NCBI GenBank assembly: GCA_052246295.1
Contig: JBQQCO010000015.1
Direction: 5' to 3' (one strand)
Source of the DNA: Piscibacillus sp052246295
GTDB lineage: Bacteria; Bacillota; Bacilli; Bacillales; Alkalibacillaceae
Length of the DNA: 64,000 bases
Below, piece by piece: positions 8,125 to 17,615 of the stretch. The first letter of the stretch is position 1. Each line of letters opens with the position of its first letter. The notes under the pieces were generated by a model that searched no databases, was not told the DNA's origin, and worked only from the letters and a program-made list of their open reading frames with translations. The translations under genes were made by a program, and so were the position numbers.

Positions 8125-9843
8125 TTACTCTTCTAATGTTGACGTATCACCTTCTGGTAAGCCTAGCTCGCGTGCTTTTAACAGACGACGCATAATCTTA
8201 CCACTACGCGTTTTTGGAATGGAATCTGTAACCTCTATTTCACGAGGTGCAGCATGTGCTGCTAGACCTGTTTTAACAAACTGACGAATTTCCTCTAGTA
8301 ATTCATTTGATTTTTCATAGCCTTCATTTAGAGCTATGAAAGCTTTAATGATCTCACCACGTTCTGGGTCAGGTTTACCAATAACACCTGCTTCAGAAAC
8401 AGCATCATGTTCAATTAATTTACTCTCAACTTCGAATGGTCCAACACGTTCACCTGATGTGTTAATAACATCATCCAGACGACCTTGGAACCAGAAATAA
8501 CCGTCTTCATCTCGGTAAGCACTGTCACCTGATACGTACCAACCATTTAAGAAGTAGCTTTCATACTTTTCTGGGCGCTTCCAAATGGCACGCATCATAG
8601 AAGGCCAACCTTCTTTAATAGCTAGGTTACCCATACGATTAGGTGGAAGTTCGTTACCTTCATCATCCACGATTGATGCAACAACACCTGGGATTGGTTT
8701 ACCCATAGAACCCGGGCGAATATCCATAGTTGGATAGTTACAAATTAACTGAGCTCCAGTTTCTGTCATCCACCATGTATCATGAATACGACGGTCAAAT
8801 GCTTTTAATCCCCAATGAATAACTTCAGGGTTTAAAGGCTCTCCAACACTTAAGATATGACGAACTGATGATAAATCGTATTTCTTCGCAACGTCTGCAC
8901 CAGCACTCATTAATTTACGGAATGCTGTTGGAGCTGAATACCAAACCGTTACTTTATATTGATCTAACGCTTTATACCAAGCATCAGGTGTGAATCGTCC
9001 ACCTACAACAACGTTTGTAACACCGTTTAACCACGGTGCAAATACACCATAACTCGTTCCTGTTACCCAACCTGGGTCAGCTGTACACCAATAAACATCA
9101 TCTTCTTGTAAATCTAATACCCACTTACCTGTTTGGTAATGTTGAATCATCGCATTGTGTACGTGGTAAACTCCTTTTGGCTTACCAGTTGAACCTGAAG
9201 TATAGTGAATGACCATTCCATCTTCTAGGTCCACCCATTCAATATCAAACTCATCACTCGCTTCTTTCATTTCCACATGGTAATCAATATAACTATCATC
9301 AATATCCTTTGAATTACCGACTAAAACGATTTTCTTTAAGTCTGGAAGTTGATCTTGTGGAACACGGTATAACAAGTCAGGCGTAGTAATAAGCATGGTT
9401 GCTTCACTATCTTCTAAACGATCCTGAACCGCTTGCTCCATAAATGCCTCAAATAAAGGTCCTGCTATAGCACCCACTTTTAAAATCCCTAAGAAACTAG
9501 CATAAAACTCAGGGGACCTAGGCATGAATAAGAAAACTCTGTCCCCTTTTTCAATGCCTTGCTTTTTAAGCACATTTGCAAATCTATTACTAGTTTTACT
9601 TAAATCTTCAAATGTTAATTTCTCTTCACGATCGGGCGCCACATAATGTAGGGCAATTTGATCTTTCTTTTTAGGATCTTCCGCATGTCGATCGATAGCT
9701 TCATAGGCAATGTTAACTTTTCCTGTTTCATTCCAAGAAAAAGCTTTTTTAGCTTCTTCCCAGTCAAAGTTCTTGTAAGTTTGTTCATAGTTTTCTAAGT
9801 TGTGTTTCCCAGTTGATGCTTGTAACTCTTTTACTTCTGCCAT
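8125..9843 (-). CDS. acsA: Acetyl-CoA synthetase AcsA
   Basis: Converts acetate, ATP and CoA to acetyl-CoA. Length is 572 residues, the same as B. subtilis AcsA. The adenylation P-loop YTSGSTGKPKG is near residues 211-221. The WWMTETG motif and the C-terminal TRSGKIMRR motif are present, with the catalytic lysine at Lys549, the position acetylated by AcuA in B. subtilis. The acuABC genes that sit beside acsA in B. subtilis are not here; the divergent neighbour is dppA. The ATG follows GAGGTGAT. A cre-like site upstream suggests CcpA control, as known for acsA. Confidence 0.95.
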   Translation of the reverse strand: MAEVKELQASTGKHNLENYEQTYKNFDWEEAKKAFSWNETGKVNIAYEAIDRHAEDPKKKDQIALHYVAPDREEKLTFEDLSKTSNRFANVLKKQGIEKGDRVFLFMPRSPEFYASFLGILKVGAIAGPLFEAFMEQAVQDRLEDSEATMLITTPDLLYRVPQDQLPDLKKIVLVGNSKDIDDSYIDYHVEMKEASDEFDIEWVDLEDGMVIHYTSGSTGKPKGVYHVHNAMIQHYQTGKWVLDLQEDDVYWCTADPGWVTGTSYGVFAPWLNGVTNVVVGGRFTPDAWYKALDQYKVTVWYSAPTAFRKLMSAGADVAKKYDLSSVRHILSVGEPLNPEVIHWGLKAFDRRIHDTWWMTETGAQLICNYPTMDIRPGSMGKPIPGVVASIVDDEGNELPPNRMGNLAIKEGWPSMMRAIWKRPEKYESYFLNGWYVSGDSAYRDEDGYFWFQGRLDDVINTSGERVGPFEVESKLIEHDAVSEAGVIGKPDPERGEIIKAFIALNEGYEKSNELLEEIRQFVKTGLAAHAAPREIEVTDSIPKTRSGKIMRRLLKARELGLPEGDTSTLEE

Positions 9844-9953
9844 TCTATCACCTCAACTATTATTTTTTATAACCTTGCTATTTATAGAGCAATAGTATAA
9901 TCAAATCAAAATTTTCTTATTATGTGAAAATTCTGTTACTAACTATTGTATAT

Positions 9954-9970
9954 GAGAAAGCGCTTTTTTT
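9954..9970. promoter_or_regulatory. Putative cre (CcpA) site between acsA and dppA
   Basis: GAGAAAGCGCTTTTTTT has the palindromic core AAAGCGCTTT seen in catabolite-responsive elements. It lies in the 243-bp divergent spacer. acsA and dpp genes are both known carbon- or nutrient-repressed genes in Bacillus. The match to the outer consensus bases is partial. Confidence 0.5.
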
Positions 9971-9995
9971 AAAGTGAAAAACTTACCATTAACAA

Positions 9996-10028
9996 AATCT
10001 GAAGAAAATTGATTTTTTTCTAAAAATT
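9996..10028. promoter_or_regulatory. Two CodY-like boxes upstream of dppA
   Basis: Two 15-mers, 9996-10010 (AATCTGAAGAAAATT) and 10014-10028 (TTTTTTCTAAAAATT), each match 12 of 15 positions of the CodY consensus AATTTTCWGAAAATT. They lie just upstream of a TATAAT at 10047-10052. The dpp operon is a classical CodY target in B. subtilis, so placement and match agree. The local AT-richness raises the chance of coincidental matches. Confidence 0.6.
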
Positions 10029-10086
10029 TGATAAATTTATATACATTATAATAAATATTTTTACATCAAGGAGGGAGCAAATACAT

Positions 10087-10911
10087 ATGAAACTATACAT
10101 GTCTGTAGATATGGAAGGTATAACTGGTTTCCCCGATTATACATTTGTTAATTCTCAATTCCATAATTATGATAGAGCTCGTCATATTATGACCTTAGAA
10201 GCTAATCATGTAATTGAAACCGCTTTTAAGAATGGTTGTGATTACTTTTTAGTAAACGATAGTCATTCAAAAATGAACAACCTGTTAGTTGATGAATTAT
10301 ATCAAGAAGCGGAACTGATCACAGGAGGCGTCAAGCGTTATTCGATGGTGGAAGGTTTAGATGAATCTTATGATGGGGCAATCTTCTTGGGTTATCACGC
10401 CCGGGCAGGCCAACCTGGTGTTATGTCGCACTCGATGACGTTTGGTGTCCGTAATTTCTATGTAAATGACACAGCCGTCGGAGAACTTGGATTAAACGCA
10501 TATGTAGCAGGGTACCATGGAGTGCCTGTCATTCTTGTTGGTGGAGATGATTGTGCCGCTAAAGAAGCTGAACAGTTAATTCCAAACATTGTAACAGCAC
10601 CTGTTAAGCAATCAATCACAAGACAAGCTGTTAAAACCTTAACACCACAGAAGTCTGGTGAACTATTAAAAGAGAAAACAATCGAAGCTATGAATCAAGT
10701 AAATGAAATAGAACCTTTAGTCCCTCCTAAACAACCAACATTCAGAATTGAGTTTAATAACTACGGTCAAGCTGAATGGGCAGCGCTAATGCCCCGAACA
10801 GAGGTTGAACCTAATAGTTGTATAGTTAAGTTTGAAGCTAAAGATATCCTAGAAGCTTATCGAGCAATGTTAGTCATGACAGAACTTGCGATGAATTCGA
10901 CTTTTAATTAA
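10087..10911 (+). CDS. dppA: D-aminopeptidase DppA
   Basis: A zinc D-aminopeptidase (family M55) that releases N-terminal D-amino acids, preferring D-Ala peptides. All metal and active-site residues of the B. subtilis enzyme are present at the same numbers: Asp8, Glu10, His60, His104, His115 and Glu133. Length is 274 residues, as in B. subtilis. No signal peptide: it works in the cytoplasm as a decamer in known homologues. The ATG follows AAGGAGGGAG. It is the first gene of a nine-gene operon for import and breakdown of di- and murein peptides. Confidence 0.96.
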   Translation: MKLYMSVDMEGITGFPDYTFVNSQFHNYDRARHIMTLEANHVIETAFKNGCDYFLVNDSHSKMNNLLVDELYQEAELITGGVKRYSMVEGLDESYDGAIFLGYHARAGQPGVMSHSMTFGVRNFYVNDTAVGELGLNAYVAGYHGVPVILVGGDDCAAKEAEQLIPNIVTAPVKQSITRQAVKTLTPQKSGELLKEKTIEAMNQVNEIEPLVPPKQPTFRIEFNNYGQAEWAALMPRTEVEPNSCIVKFEAKDILEAYRAMLVMTELAMNSTFN

Positions 10912-10929
10912 TAGAAGGGGGACAGCATT

Positions 10930-11868
10930 TTGTTTCGATACATAATTAAACGTTTTTTAATGGCACTTCTAACCATCTGGATTATAGCAACACTGACTTT
11001 CATTCTAATGATGTCCATACCTGGTTCCCCGTTCAATGATGTTTCTGATAAAACCTCGAACGAAGCTGTACAACGGAACTTAGAAGCTCATTTTAACTTG
11101 GATCAACCGCCAGTTATTCAATACGTTCATTATTTGAAATCCATTGCGACATTTAACTTTGGTCCTTCAATTAAGAAGCCGAATGATACCGTTAATGAAC
11201 TATTGGGTCGAGGTTTTCCTATTTCTTTTGAACTCGGGATTATATCAATTATTGTTGCCTTAATATCCGGTATAGCTTTAGGTGTACTTGCAGCGTTAAA
11301 ACATAACAAAATAATAGATTACATGGCCATGACCATAGCTGTATTAGGGATTTCAATTCCAAACTTTGTACTTGCAACTCTATTAATACAACAACTAGCT
11401 GTTAATACTGGTATTTTCCCAGTCGCAACATGGAAATCTCCAGCTCATATGGTCCTTCCAACCATTGCGCTAGCAACTGGTCCGATGGCTATTATTGCTC
11501 GTTTAACACGCTCGAGCATGCTTGAGGTGCTTACTCAAGATTATATAAAAATGGCAAGAGCAAAAGGATTAGCTCCTTACAAAGTCATTATTAAACATGC
11601 ATTAAGAAATGCTTTAATGCCAGTTGTCACCATAATGGGTACTTTATTAGCCGGAGTTCTTACAGGTACTTTTGTAATTGAGAAAATCTTTGCGATCCCT
11701 GGAATGGGGCAATATTTCGTACAAAGTATTAACGAACGTGATTACCCTGTCATAATGGGTACAACTGTATTTTATAGTGCGTTCTTAATCTTCATGCTAT
11801 TTTTAGTTGATATTACGTACGGTATTTTAGATCCAAGAATTAAAATACACGATGAGAAAGGGGATTAG
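10930..11868 (+). CDS. dppB: Dipeptide ABC transporter permease DppB
   Basis: A 312-residue inner-membrane permease of the Opp/Dpp type 1 importers. The first TM segment is near residues 9-29, followed by an extracytoplasmic loop and five more TM segments. The EAA-like cytoplasmic loop DYIKMARAKGLAPYKVIIKHALRN is cut here at its core ARAKGLAPYKV, the ATPase contact site. The start is TTG after GAAGGGGG, 18 bases downstream of dppA. It pairs with DppC to form the pore. Confidence 0.94.
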   Translation: MFRYIIKRFLMALLTIWIIATLTFILMMSIPGSPFNDVSDKTSNEAVQRNLEAHFNLDQPPVIQYVHYLKSIATFNFGPSIKKPNDTVNELLGRGFPISFELGIISIIVALISGIALGVLAALKHNKIIDYMAMTIAVLGISIPNFVLATLLIQQLAVNTGIFPVATWKSPAHMVLPTIALATGPMAIIARLTRSSMLEVLTQDYIKMARAKGLAPYKVIIKHALRNALMPVVTIMGTLLAGVLTGTFVIEKIFAIPGMGQYFVQSINERDYPVIMGTTVFYSAFLIFMLFLVDITYGILDPRIKIHDEKGD

Positions 11869-11869
11869 A

Positions 11870-12832
11870 ATGGATCAACACGTTAAACAGAAAGAAAATC
11901 AACCACTAAATCCGAGTGAAATCCCCGCAGAATGGTTTCAGCCGATTGACCGAACTAACCAGTATCAAGAAGAAGTCGTTCGTCCATCTTTATCCTATTG
12001 GCAAGATGCTTGGCAACGACTAAAAAAGAATAAAATGGCTATGGGTGGGTTAATTTTCTTGTTTATTTTAGGATTCATGGCAATCTTTGGTCCTTATATG
12101 ACGCCATTTACGGTTAATGGTCAAAATCTTGCCAATCAAAACCAAGCCCCGTCTCTTACTCATTGGTTTGGAACAGATGATTTAGGTAGAGATGTCTTTA
12201 CTAGGACATGGTATGGAGCTAGAATTTCACTGTTTGTAGGTCTAGTTGCTGCAATTATTGACTTCTTCATTGGAGTTATTTATGGCGGTGTCTCAGGCTA
12301 TAAGGGCGGACGTACCGATAACATCATGATGCGTATTGTAGAAATCTTATACGGTCTTCCTTATTTATTAGTTGTTATTCTATTACTAGTTGTGATGGGC
12401 CCAAGTTTATTTACGATTATTTTGGCTCTATCCATTACAGGTTGGGTAGGAATGGCAAGGATTGTACGTGGACAAGTATTACAGCTTAAAACATTGGAGT
12501 TCGTTCATGCTTCAAAATCCTTCGGGGCAAAAACAAGCAGAATTATTCGAAAGAATTTACTACCTAATACCATGGGGCCAATTATCGTTCAAATGACGTT
12601 AACCGTTCCAACTGCGATTTTCGCAGAAGCATTTTTAAGTTTCCTAGGACTAGGAATCTCCAGTCCTTATGCCAGTTGGGGCGTGATGGCAAATGACTCA
12701 CTCACAACAATCATATCTGGACATTGGTGGCGTTTATTCTTCCCAGCGTTTTTCATATCAGCAACTATGTTTGCTTTTAACGTATTAGGCGATGGTCTCC
12801 AAGATGCTCTTGATCCAAAATTGAGGAGGTGA
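11870..12832 (+). CDS. dppC: Dipeptide ABC transporter permease DppC
   Basis: The second pore subunit, 320 residues. It has the long cytoplasmic N-terminal tail of OppC/DppC proteins before the first TM segment (about residues 58-80). The family motif FGTDDLGRDVF follows TM1, and the EAA loop is around HASKSFGAKTS. An in-frame ATG at 11852 overlaps dppB. The ATG at 11870, one base after the dppB stop and preceded by AAAGGGG, is the likely start. Confidence 0.93.
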   Translation: MDQHVKQKENQPLNPSEIPAEWFQPIDRTNQYQEEVVRPSLSYWQDAWQRLKKNKMAMGGLIFLFILGFMAIFGPYMTPFTVNGQNLANQNQAPSLTHWFGTDDLGRDVFTRTWYGARISLFVGLVAAIIDFFIGVIYGGVSGYKGGRTDNIMMRIVEILYGLPYLLVVILLLVVMGPSLFTIILALSITGWVGMARIVRGQVLQLKTLEFVHASKSFGAKTSRIIRKNLLPNTMGPIIVQMTLTVPTAIFAEAFLSFLGLGISSPYASWGVMANDSLTTIISGHWWRLFFPAFFISATMFAFNVLGDGLQDALDPKLRR

Positions 12833-12837
12833 CACCG

Positions 12838-13854
12838 ATGAATAAAATACTTGAAGTAGATGACCTTCATGTTTCGTTTTCTACATACGGTGGCGAAGTA
12901 AAAGCTGTACGGGGTGTTTCTTTTGACTTATACCAAGGTGAAACACTTGCCATTGTAGGCGAGTCGGGTTGTGGGAAAAGTGTTACAGCTAACAGTATTA
13001 TGCAGTTAATTCCTAAACCCGCAGGTAAAATTCATAACGGTAAAATTATATTTAAGGATCAAGATATTACTTATTATACGGAACGACAAATGAAAAACCT
13101 ACGTGGTGTTGACATATCCATGATCTTTCAAGACCCAATGACAGCATTAAACCCTACATTAACCATTGGAGATCAGTTAACTGAAGGTGTTATGCAACAT
13201 GAGAAAATTTCTAGAAGCGAAGCAAAAGAAAAAGCCATTGACATGTTAAACCTAGTAGGGATTCCGAATCCTCAAGAGAGACTCAAACAGTACCCCCACC
13301 AATTTAGTGGTGGAATGAGGCAACGTATTGTCATTGCGATTGCTCTCATATGTGAACCTGATTTACTTATTGCTGATGAACCAACAACTGCACTAGATGT
13401 AACCATTCAGGCTCAAATTCTAGAGCTTTTTGAAAAAATACAAAAAAATACGAATGTCGCGATTATTTTAATTACACATGATTTTGGTGTCGTTGCAAAA
13501 GTTGCCGACCGTATTGCAGTTATGTATGCAGGGAAAATCATTGAAACGGGACTCAAGAAAGAAATTTTCTATAACCCTAAACACCCTTATACGAAAGGGT
13601 TGTTACATTCAATTCCTAGATTAGATCAAAAAGACGAAAAATTAATTCCTATTGATGGAACACCACCTGATTTATTTTCACCACCAGTAGGGTGTCCATT
13701 TACTGCAAGATGTCCACATGCCATGGTCGCATGCGAGAAGGTATACCCTTTCCGTCATGAAGAAAGCAACTCACATTACGTCGAATGCTGGCTTTATGAT
13801 GAGAGAGTCCAAAATATTAAAGTAAACATAAAATCAAAGGAGGAGTACAAATGA
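12838..13854 (+). CDS. dppD: Dipeptide ABC transporter ATP-binding protein DppD
   Basis: A 338-residue ABC ATPase with Walker A GESGCGKS at 41-48, the Q-loop IFQDPMTALNP, signature FSGGMRQR, Walker B LLIADEPT and the His-loop THDF. The C-terminal oligopeptide/dipeptide domain contains the cysteine-rich GCPFTARCPHAMVACE motif, which in related subunits binds an iron-sulfur cluster or stabilises the dimer. The start was set at 12838, seven bases after GGAGGTG. The in-frame GTG at 12829 lies in that ribosome site. Stop overlaps the dppE start as ATGA. Confidence 0.94.
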   Translation: MNKILEVDDLHVSFSTYGGEVKAVRGVSFDLYQGETLAIVGESGCGKSVTANSIMQLIPKPAGKIHNGKIIFKDQDITYYTERQMKNLRGVDISMIFQDPMTALNPTLTIGDQLTEGVMQHEKISRSEAKEKAIDMLNLVGIPNPQERLKQYPHQFSGGMRQRIVIAIALICEPDLLIADEPTTALDVTIQAQILELFEKIQKNTNVAIILITHDFGVVAKVADRIAVMYAGKIIETGLKKEIFYNPKHPYTKGLLHSIPRLDQKDEKLIPIDGTPPDLFSPPVGCPFTARCPHAMVACEKVYPFRHEESNSHYVECWLYDERVQNIKVNIKSKEEYK

Positions 13855-15512
13855 ATAGAAAATGGCTATTAGCTATATTAGCTATTCTACTAGCGACGGT
13901 ACTTGTTGCTTGTTCAACAACAGGTGACGGTGAAGATGAAGAGAACAATAATGAGGAGAATAACTCAGAAGAAAACGAAAGTGCAAACGAGGGAGATTCA
14001 GACGAGAAGAAGGTTCTATATTTAAACAACGCTTCTGAACCAACTTCTTTTGACCCACCAGTTGGGTTTAACGCCGTATCTTGGAATTCTTTAAATAACT
14101 TACTAGAAGGATTAACAAGATTAGATCAATCTCACCAACCCCAGGCAGCAATAGCAGAAGATTGGGACATATCGGATGATGGTTTAGAGTATACATTTTA
14201 CTTAAGAGAAGATGCGAATTGGTCGAATGGTGATCCGGTTACAGCAGATGACTTTGTATATGCATGGAGACATTTATTAGACCCTGAAACAGCTTCTTCA
14301 GCTGCCTTTTTAGGTTATTTTATTGAAAATGGTGAAGCATACAACTCTGGTGAAGCATCTGCTGAAGATGTAGGAGTTGAAGCAGTCGATGAGAAAACGT
14401 TTAAAGTAACATTAGAATCACCTACTGGTTTCTTCTTAGATCTAGTAGCTAACCCTGCTTTCTTCCCTGTTAACCATCAAGTGGCAGAGGAAAATCCAGA
14501 TTGGCACGCTGAAGCTGACACATTCGTGGCTAATGGTCCATTTAAGTTAAAATCATGGACTCATGACCAAGAATTTGTTTTTGAAAAAAACCCAGAATAT
14601 TGGGATGCGGATACTGTTAAATTAGATGAAGTTCACTGGGCAATGGTTAATGACACAAATACAGAGTATCAAATGTATGAAAGTGGCGAGCTAGATTCAT
14701 CAGGTATTCCTTCTGACTTAGCTGAAGAGCTATTAGAAAGTGATGAAGTTACTTATGAGGAACAAGCTGGTGCACATTTTTATCGTTTCAACGTAACAGA
14801 AGAGCCATTCCATAATAAGAAGATTAGAAAAGCATTTGCTTTAGCTGTTAACCAACAAGAAATTGTTGATTATATTACGAAGAACTTAGAGAAACCTGCT
14901 TATGGATTTGTATCTTACGGTTTCACAGACCCTAACGGTGAAGACTTCCGTGAAGCAAACGGTGACTTAATTCAAACAAACACAGAAGAAGCAAAACAAC
15001 TTCTTGAAGAAGGTATGGAAGAAGAAGGTTACGATGAATTACCTGAAGTTACATTATCTTATAACACTAGTGACACAAACAAATCAATCGCTGAATATTT
15101 ACAAGAAACCTATAACGAAGTTTTAGGTATAGAAGTACAATTAGAAAACACTGAGTGGAATGTGTTCTTACAAGACCAAAAAGATTTAAAACACCAATTC
15201 TCTCGTAGCTCATTCTTAGCAGACTACGCTGATCCAGTTAACTTCTTAGAGAGCTTTGTATCAGATTCATCTATGAACCGTACTGGTTGGGAGAACGATG
15301 AGTACGACCAACTAATCGCTAACGCTAAAAGTGAAACAGATGAAGAGCAACGTTTCGAATACTTATATGAAGCAGAGCAACTTCTATTTGAAGAGATGCC
15401 GATTTTCCCTCTTCATTTTTATAACCAAGTACACTTACAAAATCCAGACGTCAGCAACCTTGTACGTCACCCAGTTGGTTATCTAGAACTAAAATGGGCA
15501 GATAAAAACTAA
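13851..15512 (+). CDS. dppE: Dipeptide-binding lipoprotein DppE
   Basis: A 553-residue extracellular solute-binding protein (family 5). The signal peptide ends in the lipobox LVAC with lipidated Cys21. Residues 22-52 form a highly acidic Asn/Glu/Ser-rich tether before the binding domain. The SBP_bac_5 features NASEPTSFDPP and, later, ANGPFKLKSW and PEYWDAD are clear. It delivers di- or murein tripeptides to DppBCD. It is translationally coupled to dppD by a 4-base overlap and preceded by AAAGGAGGAG. The long acidic tether may reflect adaptation to a saline surface environment (inference). Confidence 0.94.
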   Translation: MNRKWLLAILAILLATVLVACSTTGDGEDEENNNEENNSEENESANEGDSDEKKVLYLNNASEPTSFDPPVGFNAVSWNSLNNLLEGLTRLDQSHQPQAAIAEDWDISDDGLEYTFYLREDANWSNGDPVTADDFVYAWRHLLDPETASSAAFLGYFIENGEAYNSGEASAEDVGVEAVDEKTFKVTLESPTGFFLDLVANPAFFPVNHQVAEENPDWHAEADTFVANGPFKLKSWTHDQEFVFEKNPEYWDADTVKLDEVHWAMVNDTNTEYQMYESGELDSSGIPSDLAEELLESDEVTYEEQAGAHFYRFNVTEEPFHNKKIRKAFALAVNQQEIVDYITKNLEKPAYGFVSYGFTDPNGEDFREANGDLIQTNTEEAKQLLEEGMEEEGYDELPEVTLSYNTSDTNKSIAEYLQETYNEVLGIEVQLENTEWNVFLQDQKDLKHQFSRSSFLADYADPVNFLESFVSDSSMNRTGWENDEYDQLIANAKSETDEEQRFEYLYEAEQLLFEEMPIFPLHFYNQVHLQNPDVSNLVRHPVGYLELKWADKN

Positions 15513-15521
15513 GTAATCATT

Positions 15522-15554
15522 GGATAAGGGCATACATTGTTATGCCCTTTATCC
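15522..15554 (+). terminator. Stem-loop between dppE and ldcA
   Basis: The stem GGATAAGGGCATA / TATGCCCTTTATCC with a 6-base loop lacks a proper U-run. It may be a leaky terminator or a 3' stabiliser that lets dppE mRNA exceed the downstream ykf genes. Confidence 0.5.
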
Positions 15555-15576
15555 TAACTTTAAAGGAGTCTAATTT

Positions 15577-16509
15577 ATGATTCTACCTAAGTCTTTACAA
15601 CCAGGAGATACAATTGGGGTCATTGCACCTGCAAGCCCTCCTAACATTACTAATTTAAAGAAGGCCATCCCCTATTTTGAAAACCTTGGCTTAAAGGTCA
15701 AACTAGGTAAATATGTTGAAGAAGTCCACGGCTACTTAGCAGGCACGGATGAACAACGATTAGAGGATTTACACAACATGTTCCAAGACGATGAAGTCGA
15801 TGGAATCATTTGTGCAGGTGGTGGTTATGGTACAGGGAGAATTGCCTCGTCAATTGACTATGAACTCATTAAAGCAAAGCCTAAGATTTTCTGGGGTTAT
15901 AGTGATATTACATACTTACATACAGCTATTAGGCAACGAACTGGTCTCGTCACCTTTCATGGACCTATGTTAGCTTCTGATATTGGCAAAGAAGATTTTC
16001 ATGATCTCTCGAAGCAATCATTTAACCAATTATTTAAATCAAAAACAATCGTTTACGACAAAACATATTCTAACTTATCTACCATATCTGAAGGTGAAGC
16101 AGAAGGTAATATAGTAGGTGGAAATTTATCGTTAATCGTTAACTCTCTTGGTGGTCCATATGAAATTAATACAAAGGATCAATTATTATTCATTGAAGAT
16201 GTCGATGAACCGCCTTATCGAATCGATTCATTTTTATCCCAATTAAAACACGCAAAAAAATTAGACGATGCAGCGGGTATTATCGTTGGGGATTTTAATA
16301 ATGCAAAACCGAAAAAAGACCGTCCTTCGTTAACATTAGAAGAAGTGCTTGATGATTATTTTAAACCTCTTAACATACCGGTTTTGAGTGGATTTAAAAT
16401 TGGACATTGTCAACCACACTTCGCCATACCTTTAGGAACAAAAGCATATCTATCAACCAAGACAAAAACATTAACAATTGAACCTGGTGTCATAGGAGGA
16501 TCATCTTGA
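15577..16509 (+). CDS. ykfA: LD-carboxypeptidase, S66 family (YkfA/LdcA)
   Basis: A serine LD-carboxypeptidase that removes the terminal D-Ala from murein tetrapeptides in the cytoplasm. The nucleophile is Ser109 in GYSDIT, the acid is the Glu of FIEDVDE, and the histidine is His277 in IGHCQPH, the standard S66 Ser-Glu-His triad. Length is 310 residues with no signal peptide. The ATG follows AAAGGAGTC. Its position after dppE matches ykfA in B. subtilis, and its product feeds YkfC and YkfB. Confidence 0.92.
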   Translation: MILPKSLQPGDTIGVIAPASPPNITNLKKAIPYFENLGLKVKLGKYVEEVHGYLAGTDEQRLEDLHNMFQDDEVDGIICAGGGYGTGRIASSIDYELIKAKPKIFWGYSDITYLHTAIRQRTGLVTFHGPMLASDIGKEDFHDLSKQSFNQLFKSKTIVYDKTYSNLSTISEGEAEGNIVGGNLSLIVNSLGGPYEINTKDQLLFIEDVDEPPYRIDSFLSQLKHAKKLDDAAGIIVGDFNNAKPKKDRPSLTLEEVLDDYFKPLNIPVLSGFKIGHCQPHFAIPLGTKAYLSTKTKTLTIEPGVIGGSS

Positions 16510-17597
16510 ATATTAAACAACTCGAAACCTATCAAGTGAAAATTCCACTAAAAAAACCTTTCAAAACTGCGCTGAGAACCGTAACAGAAGCAGAAACTAT
16601 TTACGTAAAAATCACTTTAGAAGATGGTACAGTAGGATTTGGAGAAGCCCCTCCAACCTTAGTAATCACTGGTGATAGCCTTAATAGTATTAAATACTGT
16701 ATCGAAGAAGTCTTTAAACCAATCGTAATCGGGAAATCTATTAAGAATATACACCGATTACTAGAAAGCATTCATCGTTCTATTGTTAGAAATACAAGTG
16801 CGAAAGCAGCTATCGATATGGCATTATTTGACTGTTTATCAAGGGTCGCTAACCTTCCTTTATATCAACTTTTAGGTGGATACAGAAGTGAAATTGAAAC
16901 GGATTATACTGTTAGTGTTAATGATCCTATTGAAATGGCTAACGATGCACAAGACTACATCGACCAAGGCTTTTCAATCTTAAAAGTTAAAGTAGGTAAA
17001 GATGAGATTGAACATGACATCCAACGAATTCAGGCAATACGCGAACAAATAGGGCCGAATACGACAATTAGACTAGACGCTAACCAAGGATGGTCAGTGA
17101 AAGAAGCTATCTATGCCATTCAGAAGATGGAACAACTAGACTTAAATATTGAGTTAGTTGAGCAACCTGTTAAAGCTGAGGATATTAGTGGTTTAAAAGA
17201 AGTCACAAGCCAAACTAATACACTTATTATGGCAGATGAAAGTGTCTTTTCACCTGATGATGCAAGAAAAGTACTTGAAACCCGAAGTGCAGATTTAATT
17301 AACATTAAACTAATGAAATCAGGCGGTATTTATAAAGCTTTAAAAATTAACCATATGGCTGAAACATTTGGAATCCCTTGTATGGTCGGGAGTATGATTG
17401 AAACAAAACTTGGCATCACAGCCGCCGCCCACTTTGCAGCAAGTCAACCAAATATCACTCGATACGATTTTGATGCACCATTAATGCTAAATGATGAAGC
17501 TGTTTTTGGTGGAGTAAAGTATTCAAAGAATGTTATGACACTTCCAAATGTACCTGGGTTAGGTATTACAGAAATAAACAAACACTACATTCTCTAA
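16506..17597 (+). CDS. ykfB: L-Ala-D/L-Glu epimerase YkfB
   Basis: An enolase-superfamily epimerase that converts L-Ala-D-Glu to L-Ala-L-Glu. All catalytic and metal residues sit at the B. subtilis numbering: Lys160-x-Lys162, Asp191, Glu219, Asp244 and Lys268. Length is 363 residues. The start is TTG after ATAGGAGG and overlaps the ykfA stop by four bases, implying translational coupling. Together with YkfA and YkfC it completes recycling of murein peptides to ordinary dipeptides. Confidence 0.95.
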   Translation: MNIKQLETYQVKIPLKKPFKTALRTVTEAETIYVKITLEDGTVGFGEAPPTLVITGDSLNSIKYCIEEVFKPIVIGKSIKNIHRLLESIHRSIVRNTSAKAAIDMALFDCLSRVANLPLYQLLGGYRSEIETDYTVSVNDPIEMANDAQDYIDQGFSILKVKVGKDEIEHDIQRIQAIREQIGPNTTIRLDANQGWSVKEAIYAIQKMEQLDLNIELVEQPVKAEDISGLKEVTSQTNTLIMADESVFSPDDARKVLETRSADLINIKLMKSGGIYKALKINHMAETFGIPCMVGSMIETKLGITAAAHFAASQPNITRYDFDAPLMLNDEAVFGGVKYSKNVMTLPNVPGLGITEINKHYIL

Positions 17598-17615
17598 CCG
17601 AAAGGATTATGTGAT

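Noticed and set aside
9909..9933. Extra CodY site on the acsA side (AATTTTC...GAAAATT)
   Set aside because: The half-sites are separated by nine bases, not by the single base of the CodY motif.
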